From positions 1-64,000 of the forward strand of contig DATIZX010000011.1 of NCBI GenBank assembly GCA_035516795.1: 64,000 nucleotides of DNA. The letters run 5' to 3'. A program made the position numbers and the translations under genes. Below, piece by piece: positions 1 to 8,747 of the stretch. Source of the DNA: DATJBF01 sp035516795. Its GTDB lineage: Bacteria; Verrucomicrobiota; Verrucomicrobiia; Palsa-1439. The notes under the pieces were generated by a model that worked only from the letters and a program-made list of their open reading frames with translations, searched no databases and was not told where the DNA came from. The number at the start of each line of letters is the position of its first letter. Within the stretch, counting starts at the first letter, position 1.

Positions 1-394
1 CCGATCCGTGGGATTGGGGCCGGTTTTTTTCCCCTCCCAACGGAGCTTTGCTCATCGCTCCGTCCATCGACTGCCAGCGCCAGTCAATCCCTTTCAGTTC
101 GTCATATTCGGTCAATCCCTGCTCCCACAGTCGGGCAAACAGCCCGGCCCGCACCCATTCTTGAAAGCGCAGGTGAGCGGTCGAACTGCTACAGATGCCC
201 GTGGCATTGAGCGCATTCCACTGGCAACCGGTGCGCAACACGAACACAATCCCGTTCAGGGCTTGGCGGTCGGGCACCCGCGGCCGACCGCCGCGCGATG
301 GCGCCCGTCGTCGCCGCTTCGGCAGCAGCGGTTCGATCTTACTCCACAGTTCATCGGACACGAGCCAGCGCTCGTGCGATCTGGCTTTCCCCAT
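1..394 (-). CDS. IS5-family transposase, N-terminal part (cut by window edge)
   Basis: Reading the minus strand from the ATG at 394 gives an open frame of about 131 codons that leaves the window at base 1. It begins MGKARSHERWLVSDELWSKI and continues with LLPKRRRR and a GGRPRVPDRQALNGIVFVLR segment, then GCQWNAL and, near the edge, IDWRWQSMDGAMSKAP. This is the N-terminal (DUF4096-like) half of an IS5/IS4-superfamily DDE transposase; the SMDGAMSKAP stretch would carry the first catalytic Asp. A strong Shine-Dalgarno (GGGGAGGAGG) lies 6 to 7 bases before the ATG. Intactness beyond base 1 cannot be judged. The family call is from motif recognition. Confidence 0.85.
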   Translation of the reverse strand, partial: MGKARSHERWLVSDELWSKIEPLLPKRRRRAPSRGGRPRVPDRQALNGIVFVLRTGCQWNALNATGICSSSTAHLRFQEWVRAGLFARLWEQGLTEYDELKGIDWRWQSMDGAMSKAPLGGEKNRPQSHGS

Positions 395-457
395 TGATGC
401 CTCCTCCCCTTGGCATCATCAGTATATCAGATCCGTCGCGGTTTTAGGATAGGCACT
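1..457 (-). mobile_element. IS5-family insertion sequence, one end
   Basis: The element contains the transposase gene at 1-394 and ends outward at about 455, just after GGATAGGCA (447-455). CTAA occurs at 456-459 and again at 461-464, which fits the YTAR targets typical of IS5, but the other end is outside the window so the inverted repeats and target duplication cannot be confirmed. It abuts the stop codon of a secreted-protein remnant (461-583). Confidence 0.6.
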
Positions 458-460
458 AAG

Positions 461-583
461 CTAAGGCACCAGCCGCACCCGAAAATACCCTGTCGGGCCG
501 TTTGTGCCGGCCCCGAGGTCGAGGTAGTTGGTGCTCGAACCGGTGATGTTGGTCACCGTGACGATGTCCGTGAAACTGTTCGT
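461..583 (-). pseudogene. C-terminal stump of a secreted protein
   Basis: The minus frame ending with TAG at 461-463 reads FTDIVTVTNITG, then TNYLDLGAGTNG and a final GYFRVRLVP. This closely resembles the end of the pectate lyase at 9395-13045 (TNYLDIGGATNV ... YYRIRLGP) and less closely the amylase end. Only about 40 residues are recognisable; further upstream the frame becomes unrelated sequence without a credible start. It is best read as the remaining tail of a large secreted protein lost when the neighbouring insertion elements rearranged the region. Confidence 0.6.
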
Positions 584-683
584 TGAGTAACAGCGTGCGC
601 AAGGAACATTTATTAACTCCGAGAACCGCCTTTTGGTGGGCGTGAAAGGGCGAAAGCGCGCAGCAAAGCAAAGAATTGGAAAA

Positions 684-715
684 GGGGCCAGATGCTTCTG
701 GCTCCTTTTCTTTTT
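684..715 (+). terminator. Rho-independent terminator
   Basis: GGGGCCAGA (684-692) pairs with TCTGGCTCC (697-705), with one G-T wobble, across a TGCT loop, followed by TTTTCTTTTT. It is a good plus-strand terminator, but no intact plus-strand gene precedes it, so it may be left over from lost DNA. Confidence 0.6.
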
Positions 716-735
716 CAAGATTTCAAATTAGGACA

Positions 736-1957
736 CCTGAATCATTAGCTAACTGGGGATTTGTGCAGGGGCGGGTGAAGTTATTTTGAACGAAGTTTGG
801 GCTGGCCGGTCGATAGAGTATGCCTGCTATTCACAAACGTCGTAGTCAGATTCGTCTGGAGTTTGTCGCCAATGATCGCGCCAGTGTTCACGGGGGATTG
901 GCTGCGGTGGAAGCACTGTGCGAGCAGTTTGGTCTGTGGGAGAAGCTGCGCGCTTTAGTGGAGTTGGATCCGCGGCGTCGGAAGGGTCGTGGTTACAGCC
1001 CGGAAGTGATCGTCGCGCAGTTGTTGTACAGTGTTACGTCCGGCGGAGTGAGTCTGGCCGACAGTGGGTCGAGTGCGGGAGTATATCTGGAGGCGATCCG
1101 CGGGCAGAACTTCGCGCAGTGGAGCGTCAGCTACAACAACTGGGTGGGGCCGTTGGAACGGACTGCCGCGGGTGTGCCGGAAGCAGCTTGGGGGCCGGTG
1201 CAGGCGGCGCGCTGGCGGGATGGTTCGTCGATCAGCGAACAGCACGGCTTCATCCGTCATCAGCCCGAAGGCTGTCAAGCGCCCCTGAGCTTCGCCGTGG
1301 TGCGGTTTCGGCGCGCCGAGGAGATGTTTTGGAACTATCGGTTTATGGCTTGTGACGAGACGCGCCCGGAGGCCGCTGCGGTGTTGGCTCGCCACCGGCT
1401 CAAAGGCGAGAAGGAATTGTTGCTGAAGGAAGTGTTGCGGGGGCTGGATCTGCACCATCCCCCGTGTCGGGAACTGAACGCCAATCGGATGTTCTACGCG
1501 ATTGCGGCGTTGGCTTACAATGTGTTGGCAGCGCTGAAGCTGTTGCACCTGCCTGAGGATTGTCAGGGCTGGCAACTGAAGACGTTGTTGAGCAAACTGC
1601 TGCTGTTACCAGCACAGTTGGTGCGCCACGCGCGGATGTTGGTAGCGCGGGTGCAGGTGCCGGCGGTCTGGCTGGCGTGGTGGCGCAACGTGATGCTGCG
1701 GCTGTGGCCGGCGCCGGTCGTCGGTCGGCCCAGCGGCTAACGCTGCGGCTGCAGAGAACAACATCGGGAATGCTGCGCGGTATCCGCCCCAGCCGCAGTC
1801 TGTACTCGCTCCCCTCCCAAACGGCAAATCCGCGCAGAGATGCCGCGGTTGCGCAGTGACAGCCGCTGCGATTGCGCCTCCCAACACAAAATCCATCCAA
1901 AGACAGACCCCGACACCTCAGCCAAGCTCGTGCCAATTCGCTAGCTAATGATTCAGG
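736..1957 (+). mobile_element. IS1380-type insertion sequence, internally deleted
   Basis: The ends are perfect 16-bp inverted repeats: CCTGAATCATTAGCTA at 736-751 and its reverse complement at 1942-1957. The bases immediately outside are a direct repeat, ATTAGGACA, at 727-735 and 1958-1966, which looks like a target-site duplication although IS1380 members usually make 4 to 5 bp. The element is 1222 bp; family members are commonly about 1.65 kb, and the shortfall matches the missing centre of the transposase inside it (820-1740). It sits about 140 bp upstream of the amylase start. Confidence 0.75.
820..1740 (+). pseudogene. IS1380-family transposase with internal deletion
   Basis: The open frame of 306 codons is in frame throughout but shorter than the usual roughly 450. 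The N-terminus (HGGLAAVEALCEQFG, then GGVSLADS) and the C-terminal half (SVSYNNWVGPLE, WRDGSS, RHQPEGC, RHRLKGEKE, LDLHHPPCRELNANRMFYAI) are recognisable. Between them the usual first half of the catalytic domain is absent: GGVSLADS runs directly into the SGSSAGVYLEAI segment that normally lies about 145 residues later. Family members carry an ADS-type sequence at both places, so deletion between short repeats is a likely cause (inference). Because the first catalytic Asp region is missing the protein should be inactive; the element could move only in trans. Confidence 0.75.
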
Positions 1958-2096
1958 ATTAGGACACTACCCCAAAGGGTGTTCACTTGCTTTCCAGCAG
2001 CGGAATCGCTATAAGACGTTTGTTACTTCTGGGATTTCAGGGGCCACATTGATAAACCTAAACCCACGACGGTTTGCTGGCGCAGTCAGCCGCGCC

Positions 2097-5000
2097 ATGA
2101 GTAATCACTTCATCGTTCTTGCGATATTCCTCGCCACTGCGGCCTGTGCCGCACCGTTTCCGTCTCCCAGCGACTGGCGTAACGAGAACATCTACTTCAT
2201 CTTCACCGATCGCTTCAACGATGGCGATCCCTCGAATAACAATGTCGAATCCGGCCGTGGCTCACCGTACGCGCCGACCGACAGCACCGGGATTCACGGC
2301 GGCGATTTCAAAGGCATTCAGCAGAAGCTGGATTACATCAAGTCGCTCGGCGCCACCGCCATCTGGATCACGCCCATTCCGCTGAACGTCGGCGACGGTA
2401 GCTCCGCTTATCATGGCTATGCGGCGCAGGATTTTTATACGCTGGCGCCGCATTGGGGAACAATGGCGGACCTCTCGAACATGGTCCAAGCCGCCCACGC
2501 CCGCGGGATCAAGGTCATCCTCGACGTCGTCTGCAATCATGCCGGCCACCTGCTGACCAGCGCCAACCCGGGTTGGCCGAACTGGCTGGCTCCTCCCGCT
2601 GGCTATAACCTGCAGTACATCAACAACGCCAATCAGCATGCTTTCCCGTTCAATCCGACAAACGTTATCCCGCCGTCGTTATCAACCATTTTCCACACCA
2701 ACGGCTACATCTCGAATTTTGGCGACACCCAGCAGGTCGTGCTGGGAGAACTGGATGGCCTCGACGATTTCGCCACCGAGACCACCTACGTCCGCACCAA
2801 CATGATGAACATTTACACGAACTGGGTCGGTCGCGCCGACTTCGACGGGTTCCGCGTGGACACCGCCAAGCACGTCGACTACGGGTTCTGGCAATACTGG
2901 TGTCCGCAGCTTCACCAATTTGGCGTTTCCATCGGCAAATCCAACTTTTTCATGTTCGGCGAGGCCTACGACGGCTCCGAGGCGTTGGTCGGCTCCTACA
3001 CCGGCACGGAAGGCGGCGGCCCGTTCAAGTTTGATTCCATGCTCGATTATCCGCTCTATTTCACGATCAATCCCGTCTTCGCTTCTGCGTCTGGCAACAC
3101 CAAGCAGATCGAAGATCATTACAATGCCATCTCCGCCAATTACGATTCCAACGCCTGGTACCGGCTGATCACGTTCCTCGACAACCACGATAACCCGCGG
3201 TTCCTGAGTCCCGGCAACGCCAACAACGACACCAACCGCCTCGCCGTGGCCTTGGAGTTCCTCTACACCTCACGCGGCATCCCGTGCCTCTATTATGGCA
3301 CCGAGCAGGCCTTCAACGGCTCCGGCGATCCGAACAATCGCGAGGACATGTTTGCCGGGCAATTCGAACAGGGACCATCGCTCGGCGACAATTTCAACGA
3401 AACACATCCGCTTTTTCAACTGATCTCCAAGCTCAACAATTTCCGCCGCCTCTATCCGGCCTTGCGCACTGGTGTCCACAATAACCTTTGGTACGACCCG
3501 AACGGGCCGGGCTTGTTTGCCTACTCCCGCGTGCTCAGCAATGAAGAGGTGTTCGTCTGCTTCAACACGGCTTCTTCCAGCGAGACGTTAACCAATCGCC
3601 CGACCACCTATTCCCCCGGTACCATCCTCGTCAATCTGCTCAACACCAACCAGACCATCGTCGTCACGACCGCTTTTGGCACCAATGCCACGCCGCAGAT
3701 CACTGTGCCGGCCATGACCGCAAAAATCTTCATTGCCCAATCGTTAATGCAACCTCTCGACCCAACCGTCATTAGCCAAAGTCCGACCCATGCGGCAACG
3801 TGCATTTCAACGTCCGCGCCGGTCGTCCTGCGATTTAGCACGCCGATGGACACCAACTCTGTCCAAGCCGCTTTCTCCGTCACACCGGCGACCACCGGCA
3901 CTTTCACCTGGAATCCGATTCACGACACGATGACGTTTACTCCGAGCGCTGCGTGGGCCATGTCCACGACAAGTCTGGTTCACCTCGCCACGAATGCGGT
4001 GGCTTCAGTCGGAGGCAGTTCGCTGTATGCGCCGTTCGATACGTACTTCGTGACGTCCACCGCCTACGCGATCAACACCAGCTCCTCGCCGGCTGACGGG
4101 GGTGCCACCAGCGGCGGCGGCACCGCAAACTGCGGAGCGAGTGTCACGGTTTGCGCGACACCCAACTCGTGCTACAGCTTCCTGGGCTGGACCCGGAACG
4201 GCAGTCTGGCCAGCACCTCAAACTGCTATATCTTTTCGGTTCCGGGCAATGAAAACCTGGTGGCGTATTTTGCGAGCGCGCAGGGAAACCTCGCGGCTGA
4301 CAACGCCGCCGACCCGTCGTACGGAAACTACACCTGGACCAATAGCGCCAACGGCGGAACCGGGTTCGGTCCCTGGATCCTGACTTCGAGCAATCCCTCT
4401 TCTCCCAACTGCAACGGGTTCTTCACGGATTCATCAACCAAGAGTTCGCCCCACACGTCGCCCGGCATCGACGTGAACGACACGTCCTGGGGCCTCTACG
4501 CCAACAGCTATTGCAGCGGCCCCGCCATCGCCGCCGCGTACCGCGCATTCGCCAGCGCGATACAAATCGGAGGCCAGCTGCAGCTCGACATGGACAATGG
4601 CTACAACGACACCGACGGCTCGGCGGTGGGATTCACCGTGCGCAACGGAAACGCCGCAAGCAGCCCCGCGGACTTCCCGACGGGTGCCCGCCTCCAGTTC
4701 TATCTCGCCGGCGGCGCCGCCGATTACACGGTCGTTGACGCTGCCGGTGTGCGCGACAGCGGCGTGCCGTTGACGTACTCAGGTCTACACCTGACGTTCA
4801 CTCTGGGCACAAACGACGCATACACGCTAGCCGTTATTTCTTACGGAACCGGGTTGACCAATGTCATCACCGGCACGCTGGCCGGCACGGCCAACAGCAC
4901 ACTGGACAGCATCGCGTTGTTCAACAACGATGCCGGGACCGATCCGCCTCACGACCTCTTCTTCAACTCGCTGTTGGTGGCGAACCTTACGCCGATCACG

Positions 5001-5627
5001 TACACGGTCGATACCAGCTCCTCGCCCGCCGATGGCGGCACGACCAGCGGCGGCGGGACAATGACCTGCGGGTCGAACGCCGCCATCTGCGCGACGGCCA
5101 GTCCCTGTTACCAATTCGTGAACTGGACCGAGAATGGGAACCCGGTCACCAACGCGCCGTGTTACACCTTCGCCGTGACCGGCAACCACACGTTGGTGGC
5201 GAACTTCACCAATGCGACGACCGACAGCGTGGGTGATGGCATCCTTGATTGCTGGCGGCAACAGTATTTCGGCGGCTACGGCACAAGCACCAACGACTCC
5301 TCCTGCGCCACCTGTGATGCCGACGGCACCGGGCAGAACAATTTGTTCAAGTATGTGACGGGGCTCGACCCGACCAACCCGGCGTCGGTCTTCAAATTGA
5401 CAATCGCCAACGTGAACGGTCAGCCGAGTCAGAAGAATCTGACCTTCAACCCAATTGCCGACGGGCGCACTTACACGCCGCAGTTTACGACGAACCTGCC
5501 GAGCGCGGCCTGGACGACGCTTACCAACATCAGCGGCCCGGTCACGAACCTCAATCGGGTCACTGTGACCGATCTCAGCGCGACGAACCGGAACGGGTTC
5601 TACCGGCTCCGCATTTCGCTGCCGTGA
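2097..5627 (+). CDS. Secreted multidomain alpha-amylase (GH13)
   Basis: Predicted extracellular starch/maltodextrin hydrolase of 1176 residues. I start it at the ATG at 2097 because a signal peptide (MSNHFIVLAIFLATAACA) follows; the frame is open further upstream into the IS element, which is not meaningful. The GH13 regions are clear: DVVCNH (Asp143, His148), GFRVDTAKH (nucleophile Asp255), FMFGEAYD (acid/base Glu289) and LDNHDNPRF (His364, Asp365). After the barrel come a beta-sandwich, a Big_5-like Ig domain (about 555-650), two copies of a Cys-containing repeat beginning TSSSPADGG (about 660-725 and 970-1040) separated by a beta-rich region, and a tail ending FYRLRISLP shared with other large secreted proteins here. 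An insertion sequence lies just upstream and may have replaced part of its promoter. Confidence 0.92.
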   Translation: MSNHFIVLAIFLATAACAAPFPSPSDWRNENIYFIFTDRFNDGDPSNNNVESGRGSPYAPTDSTGIHGGDFKGIQQKLDYIKSLGATAIWITPIPLNVGDGSSAYHGYAAQDFYTLAPHWGTMADLSNMVQAAHARGIKVILDVVCNHAGHLLTSANPGWPNWLAPPAGYNLQYINNANQHAFPFNPTNVIPPSLSTIFHTNGYISNFGDTQQVVLGELDGLDDFATETTYVRTNMMNIYTNWVGRADFDGFRVDTAKHVDYGFWQYWCPQLHQFGVSIGKSNFFMFGEAYDGSEALVGSYTGTEGGGPFKFDSMLDYPLYFTINPVFASASGNTKQIEDHYNAISANYDSNAWYRLITFLDNHDNPRFLSPGNANNDTNRLAVALEFLYTSRGIPCLYYGTEQAFNGSGDPNNREDMFAGQFEQGPSLGDNFNETHPLFQLISKLNNFRRLYPALRTGVHNNLWYDPNGPGLFAYSRVLSNEEVFVCFNTASSSETLTNRPTTYSPGTILVNLLNTNQTIVVTTAFGTNATPQITVPAMTAKIFIAQSLMQPLDPTVISQSPTHAATCISTSAPVVLRFSTPMDTNSVQAAFSVTPATTGTFTWNPIHDTMTFTPSAAWAMSTTSLVHLATNAVASVGGSSLYAPFDTYFVTSTAYAINTSSSPADGGATSGGGTANCGASVTVCATPNSCYSFLGWTRNGSLASTSNCYIFSVPGNENLVAYFASAQGNLAADNAADPSYGNYTWTNSANGGTGFGPWILTSSNPSSPNCNGFFTDSSTKSSPHTSPGIDVNDTSWGLYANSYCSGPAIAAAYRAFASAIQIGGQLQLDMDNGYNDTDGSAVGFTVRNGNAASSPADFPTGARLQFYLAGGAADYTVVDAAGVRDSGVPLTYSGLHLTFTLGTNDAYTLAVISYGTGLTNVITGTLAGTANSTLDSIALFNNDAGTDPPHDLFFNSLLVANLTPITYTVDTSSSPADGGTTSGGGTMTCGSNAAICATASPCYQFVNWTENGNPVTNAPCYTFAVTGNHTLVANFTNATTDSVGDGILDCWRQQYFGGYGTSTNDSSCATCDADGTGQNNLFKYVTGLDPTNPASVFKLTIANVNGQPSQKNLTFNPIADGRTYTPQFTTNLPSAAWTTLTNISGPVTNLNRVTVTDLSATNRNGFYRLRISLP

Positions 5628-5705
5628 TCAGCCTTTTTCCCACGAAGCCACGCTAATTCCTGTAGCAGTGCTCTGCAAGCATCGGACTTCCCGGGTCTGC
5701 AGCGC

Positions 5706-6152
5706 CTAAAAGATATAAGGGATCATACGCCATGTTTTGGCGGCATATTGCCGATACTCTGGATAACGGGCCACGACCAATGTCTCCTCGCAAAAGATTC
5801 GCAACAATGCACCGCCCAACGCCAATCCCCCGCAGAGACCAGCCCCCGAAGACCAGTGCGCCAGCACTCCCGCCCAAACGAACACGCAAAACGCGGTGTA
5901 GATCGGGTGACGTATGTACCGATACGGTCCGCTGGTCACCAGGCCGCCTTCGGTCGGATTAGCCGCAAAATGAAAGCTGCGGCGACCGAATGCTATCCTC
6001 GCCCAAGCCAAGAGCGCAACCGCCGCGGTCTGGACGGCGATGACGACGGGAAGCGCCGAAAAGAAAGCCCCGATTTCAATCAGAGCCACTGCACTGACGG
6101 CCATTACGAGGTAGCCAATCAACGACAGAGCTTTTAGCGCACCGTGTCTCAT
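5706..6152 (-). CDS. Isoprenylcysteine methyltransferase-like membrane protein
   Basis: A 148-residue integral membrane protein with about four hydrophobic segments. The C-terminal half carries the hallmark of the ICMT/phospholipid N-methyltransferase superfamily: GPYRYIRHPIYTAF followed by EETLVVARYPEYRQYA. These enzymes use S-adenosylmethionine to methylate small lipophilic substrates; the substrate cannot be deduced. It is convergent with the amylase gene and no other gene is obviously linked to it. Confidence 0.75.
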   Translation of the reverse strand: MRHGALKALSLIGYLVMAVSAVALIEIGAFFSALPVVIAVQTAAVALLAWARIAFGRRSFHFAANPTEGGLVTSGPYRYIRHPIYTAFCVFVWAGVLAHWSSGAGLCGGLALGGALLRIFCEETLVVARYPEYRQYAAKTWRMIPYIF

Positions 6153-6324
6153 ACCGGACTCGTGAATGCAGGCCCGCCAACCGGTGCTGGCTGGAGTGAG
6201 TGTCCAGGTGGAAATTCATTACGCTTCATGGGCGAGACGAGCGCATCTTGCCGCCCGACACAGTCCAAAGCCGAGCCACGGCTGCCGGAGCCTGATTCCG
6301 AAATCCGAATGTGACAATCAAATT

Positions 6325-6819
6325 TCATTTGTGGGTCGAAGCTAAAGGAGTGGTAGCCGTCGGCGGCACCGCGGTGATGGGCGTCAAATAAATAATCCTG
6401 TCGAACCAGTCAAACTGGAGCGGCATACAAATCTCGGCCTTGTGGTAGCCGGGCGCCTCGATGACAAAAAAGTGATTCTTGGTTAAATCTGGTCCGGGAA
6501 ATAGCATGTTGACATGATGCCAGGCCATGATTCTGGGAAAATCGAAACTCCCATCGGCGGAAGTAGTGACTACGTGCTTGGGATACCTTTTGTCATAAAG
6601 CTTCGCGCCGGGCACCGGCTGCTTCGTGATTTGGTCCAACACTTTGCCGCTAATTTCACACGTCACATCACTACGCCAGACCACGCAGCCGCTACAAGCG
6701 AGGACCAGAGCCAGTATGGAAACACGAACGGCGTTCCTAACGCCCAGACACAACGGCGGCGTGAAGGAAAAACGGGCAGCGTCGTTCGCTGGAGTGATTG
6801 GTTCGGCGACGTTGTTCAC
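6325..6819 (-). CDS. Putative lipoprotein with carboxypeptidase-regulatory-like fold
   Basis: A 164-residue protein with a hydrophobic segment and lipobox-like cysteines (SILALVLACSGC) starting near residue 33, preceded by a long n-region. The body has the pattern of a CarboxypepD_reg/transthyretin-like beta domain: GKVLDQITKQPVPGAKL, then SADGSFDFP and VIEAPGYH. Such domains are structural or binding modules on the cell surface. The start is GTG at 6817-6819, overlapping the stop of the upstream VOC gene in GTGA, so the two are probably translated together. No function is assigned beyond the envelope location. Confidence 0.6.
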   Translation of the reverse strand: MNNVAEPITPANDAARFSFTPPLCLGVRNAVRVSILALVLACSGCVVWRSDVTCEISGKVLDQITKQPVPGAKLYDKRYPKHVVTTSADGSFDFPRIMAWHHVNMLFPGPDLTKNHFFVIEAPGYHKAEICMPLQFDWFDRIIYLTPITAVPPTATTPLASTHK

Positions 6820-7250
6820 TCGATCACTAAGCTGCCGTCGGGATGAAATCTCCAGTCAGCGCCCCACGCCACCTCCCACAAATATCCGTCGGGGTCGGCA
6901 AAGTAGCCGCTATATCCGCCCCAGGAGGCAGCCGTCGCCTTCTTGATCAAGCGTCCGCCGGCGGCAACGGCGCGGCGCAGCACCTCATCAACCTCCTCCT
7001 TCGTCCGCGTGTTGTGGGCCAAGGTAATCCCGGTAAAGCGACCTTCGGCCGGCGGTGGCGCTGGGGTGGCGGCGTCTTGCGCCAACGCCTGGTACGGGAA
7101 GAGAGCCAAACAGACTCCCCCGGTTTGAAACGCCACCCAACCGGATTCAGGCTTTCGCGTCGTCGGAAAGCCGAGCCCGTTGCGGTAGAAGTCGAATGAC
7201 CGTTTCAGGTCAGAAACACCAAGCGTAATGATGCTGATACGTGGTTCCAT
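6816..7250 (-). CDS. VOC-family (glyoxalase/bleomycin-resistance fold) protein
   Basis: 144 residues with the vicinal oxygen chelate pattern: N-terminal ISIITLGVSDLKRSFDFYRN, then GLGF and, in the second half, ITLAHNTRTKEEVDEVL, ASWGGYSGYFADPDGYLWEV. The typical glyoxalase/dioxygenase metal-site Glu may be the one in YLWEV. The substrate is unknown; VOC members act in methylglyoxal detoxification, dioxygenation or drug binding. Its stop overlaps the start of the lipoprotein gene downstream. Confidence 0.8.
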   Translation of the reverse strand: MEPRISIITLGVSDLKRSFDFYRNGLGFPTTRKPESGWVAFQTGGVCLALFPYQALAQDAATPAPPPAEGRFTGITLAHNTRTKEEVDEVLRRAVAAGGRLIKKATAASWGGYSGYFADPDGYLWEVAWGADWRFHPDGSLVIE

Positions 7251-7597
7251 GATGGCATCCCATTTCCTTCTGCCGAACCATTGGATCTGTTGCGTTGCGT
7301 TTGTGTGGAACTGAATTCAGAACCGTCCTGCAAACCACCAATCGCGACGGGGCCGTCCGCCTTTCCACGAGCGAATTGTAGAACTTTGATATTCCCGGGC
7401 AAGCGCAATCAGCGACAGGGTGTTTCCCGCCAATGTTTGGATCAGCGGCCTTTGGTGTTGCAACCGGACAAAAGGTGGATAACCTTAAGCCCCGGGACGC
7501 AGCCTATCATGGTAGCGCTTGGCCAACCAGTGTCGCGAACGCGGACTGACACCATCGTCTCTGAGCTTTTGTTGGGTCGATAACAGGAGGCATCGTG
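7251..7597. other. Divergent intergenic region
   Basis: Lies between the VOC gene (leftward) and a small membrane-protein gene (rightward), so it should hold both promoters. Open frames exist on both strands but none has a credible start, homology or codon pattern. I see no repeat or clear promoter box. Confidence 0.5.
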
Positions 7598-7879
7598 ATG
7601 GACAACTTCTGGGAGTTCCTGAAAACGAAGTGGTGGGGACAACTCATCTGCGCCCTCCTTCTTTACACCATCGCGGCCTATGACTATTGGCATATCGGGA
7701 TGCAGGAGCGCAGTTATCCCTACGTTTCGCTGCACTGGTTCGACGCCATCATCTACAGTAAACTGGGCAAGTGGGGTTGTGTTTCCTTTTGGGGCTTTTT
7801 TGCTGCCCTATTCACATTCGTCGGCGTCTGGAATCTCATCGTCAGGATCCGCTACGGCCGGAACGACGATGACACCTAA
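7598..7879 (+). CDS. Small two-helix membrane protein, unknown
   Basis: 93 residues, beginning MDNFWEFLKTKWWGQLICAL. Two hydrophobic segments (about residues 14-30 and 60-82) and a charged C-terminus (RIRYGRNDDD) suggest a small inner-membrane protein. The ATG at 7598 has an AGGAGG Shine-Dalgarno 7 bases upstream, better placed than the GTG immediately before it. I do not recognise a family. Confidence 0.6.
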   Translation: MDNFWEFLKTKWWGQLICALLLYTIAAYDYWHIGMQERSYPYVSLHWFDAIIYSKLGKWGCVSFWGFFAALFTFVGVWNLIVRIRYGRNDDDT

Positions 7880-7929
7880 CCTTCGGTAAACTCGTCTGTC
7901 ATGAAACCGTTGCCAAGATTCCTTTGGCC

Positions 7930-8463
7930 ATGGCTGAAGTCTCTGCCCGCGACGGCTCTGGGCCAAAGATGAAAGATCCGCTATTACAAATTGAGCCGGC
8001 ACTCGCGCCCTATGGTTTCCGTCGAGTGAGGGACGGCGACAGAGGTTGCCTCTGCAACGCCATTCTGAAGCGACAGACTTTCAATACCAATCGCGCAGTC
8101 GCTTTCGTCTGGGTCGATACCTTTCCGGACGATCTCGTCCCTGTGCTCAAGCGGGTGAAGAAGGAGGTGGCCTTTCGTTGCGGTTTCTTCCCTTTTCTCT
8201 ATGGAATCGGCACGCAGTTGATTCTCGTCGTTGCCAGCTCTGTCCCGGAGAAGGTCGAGTTGGATCGTTATGTGGACAAGTTCGACAATCAGTGGTCAAT
8301 CATTCAGGGCCTCTATCTGCTTCAGGCGGATTCAGGCCTGGTTGCCAGCGCCCGCACCTGGGGACAGTTGGTTACGGGTAAGTACGAAGATGTTATCCTG
8401 GCAGCTCTCGGCCAAACCGGTGACAAGCCAGCCCCACCAATCGCCGGAGCGAACCCGGGGTAG
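7930..8463 (+). CDS. Hypothetical soluble protein
   Basis: About 177 residues with no signal peptide or membrane span. Recognisable composition of a real alpha/beta protein: DPLLQIEPALAPYGFRRVRD, AFVWVDTFPDDLVPVLKRVK, IGTQLILVVASSVPEKVELD, ending in a proline-rich tail. I do not recognise the family. Start choice is uncertain: ATG at 7930 or the one at 7969, which lies closer to the conserved-looking part; neither has a good ribosome site. Confidence 0.5.
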   Translation: MAEVSARDGSGPKMKDPLLQIEPALAPYGFRRVRDGDRGCLCNAILKRQTFNTNRAVAFVWVDTFPDDLVPVLKRVKKEVAFRCGFFPFLYGIGTQLILVVASSVPEKVELDRYVDKFDNQWSIIQGLYLLQADSGLVASARTWGQLVTGKYEDVILAALGQTGDKPAPPIAGANPG

Positions 8464-8596
8464 TGCCCACCGCAAACGGCTCTTATTCACCACAGAGAAC
8501 ACCGAGAACTGAAAGCCTTGTTCCCCGCCAATCACGCTAATTGACGCGAATCGCGCACCTCTGCTCTCCTCCAACGGAGGGGAGCGGCGCGCTCGT

Positions 8597-8731
8597 GGAC
8601 GCGACGCAGAGACTGTGTGAAAAACTCCGTCCATCTTCTGTAAGTGCTTGATGAACTTTTGTAAGTCGTTGCAAACGGATCTCGAAGTTTCCATTTTTTT
8701 GGTTTTTCACACAGTCTCCGCAGCGCGTCCC
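8597..8731. mobile_element. MITE-like inverted-repeat element
   Basis: Two arms face each other: GCAGAGACTGTGTGAAAAAC at 8606-8625 and the inverse of GCGGAGACTGTGTGAAAAAC at 8702-8721, one mismatch in 20. The similarity extends outwards through GGACGCG, giving arms of about 28 bp. The roughly 75-bp core has no open frame of note. This has the build of a non-autonomous miniature transposable element or a long hairpin; no other copy is present in the window. Confidence 0.55.
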
Positions 8732-8747
8732 TACCGGAGCATTGGCG

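Noticed and set aside
955..1936. Several long frames antisense to the IS1380 transposase
   Set aside because: They are shadows of the GC-rich transposase frame with no homology of their own.
1872..2096. Upstream extension of the amylase frame into the insertion sequence
   Set aside because: The signal peptide begins at the ATG at 2097; the upstream part is IS sequence.
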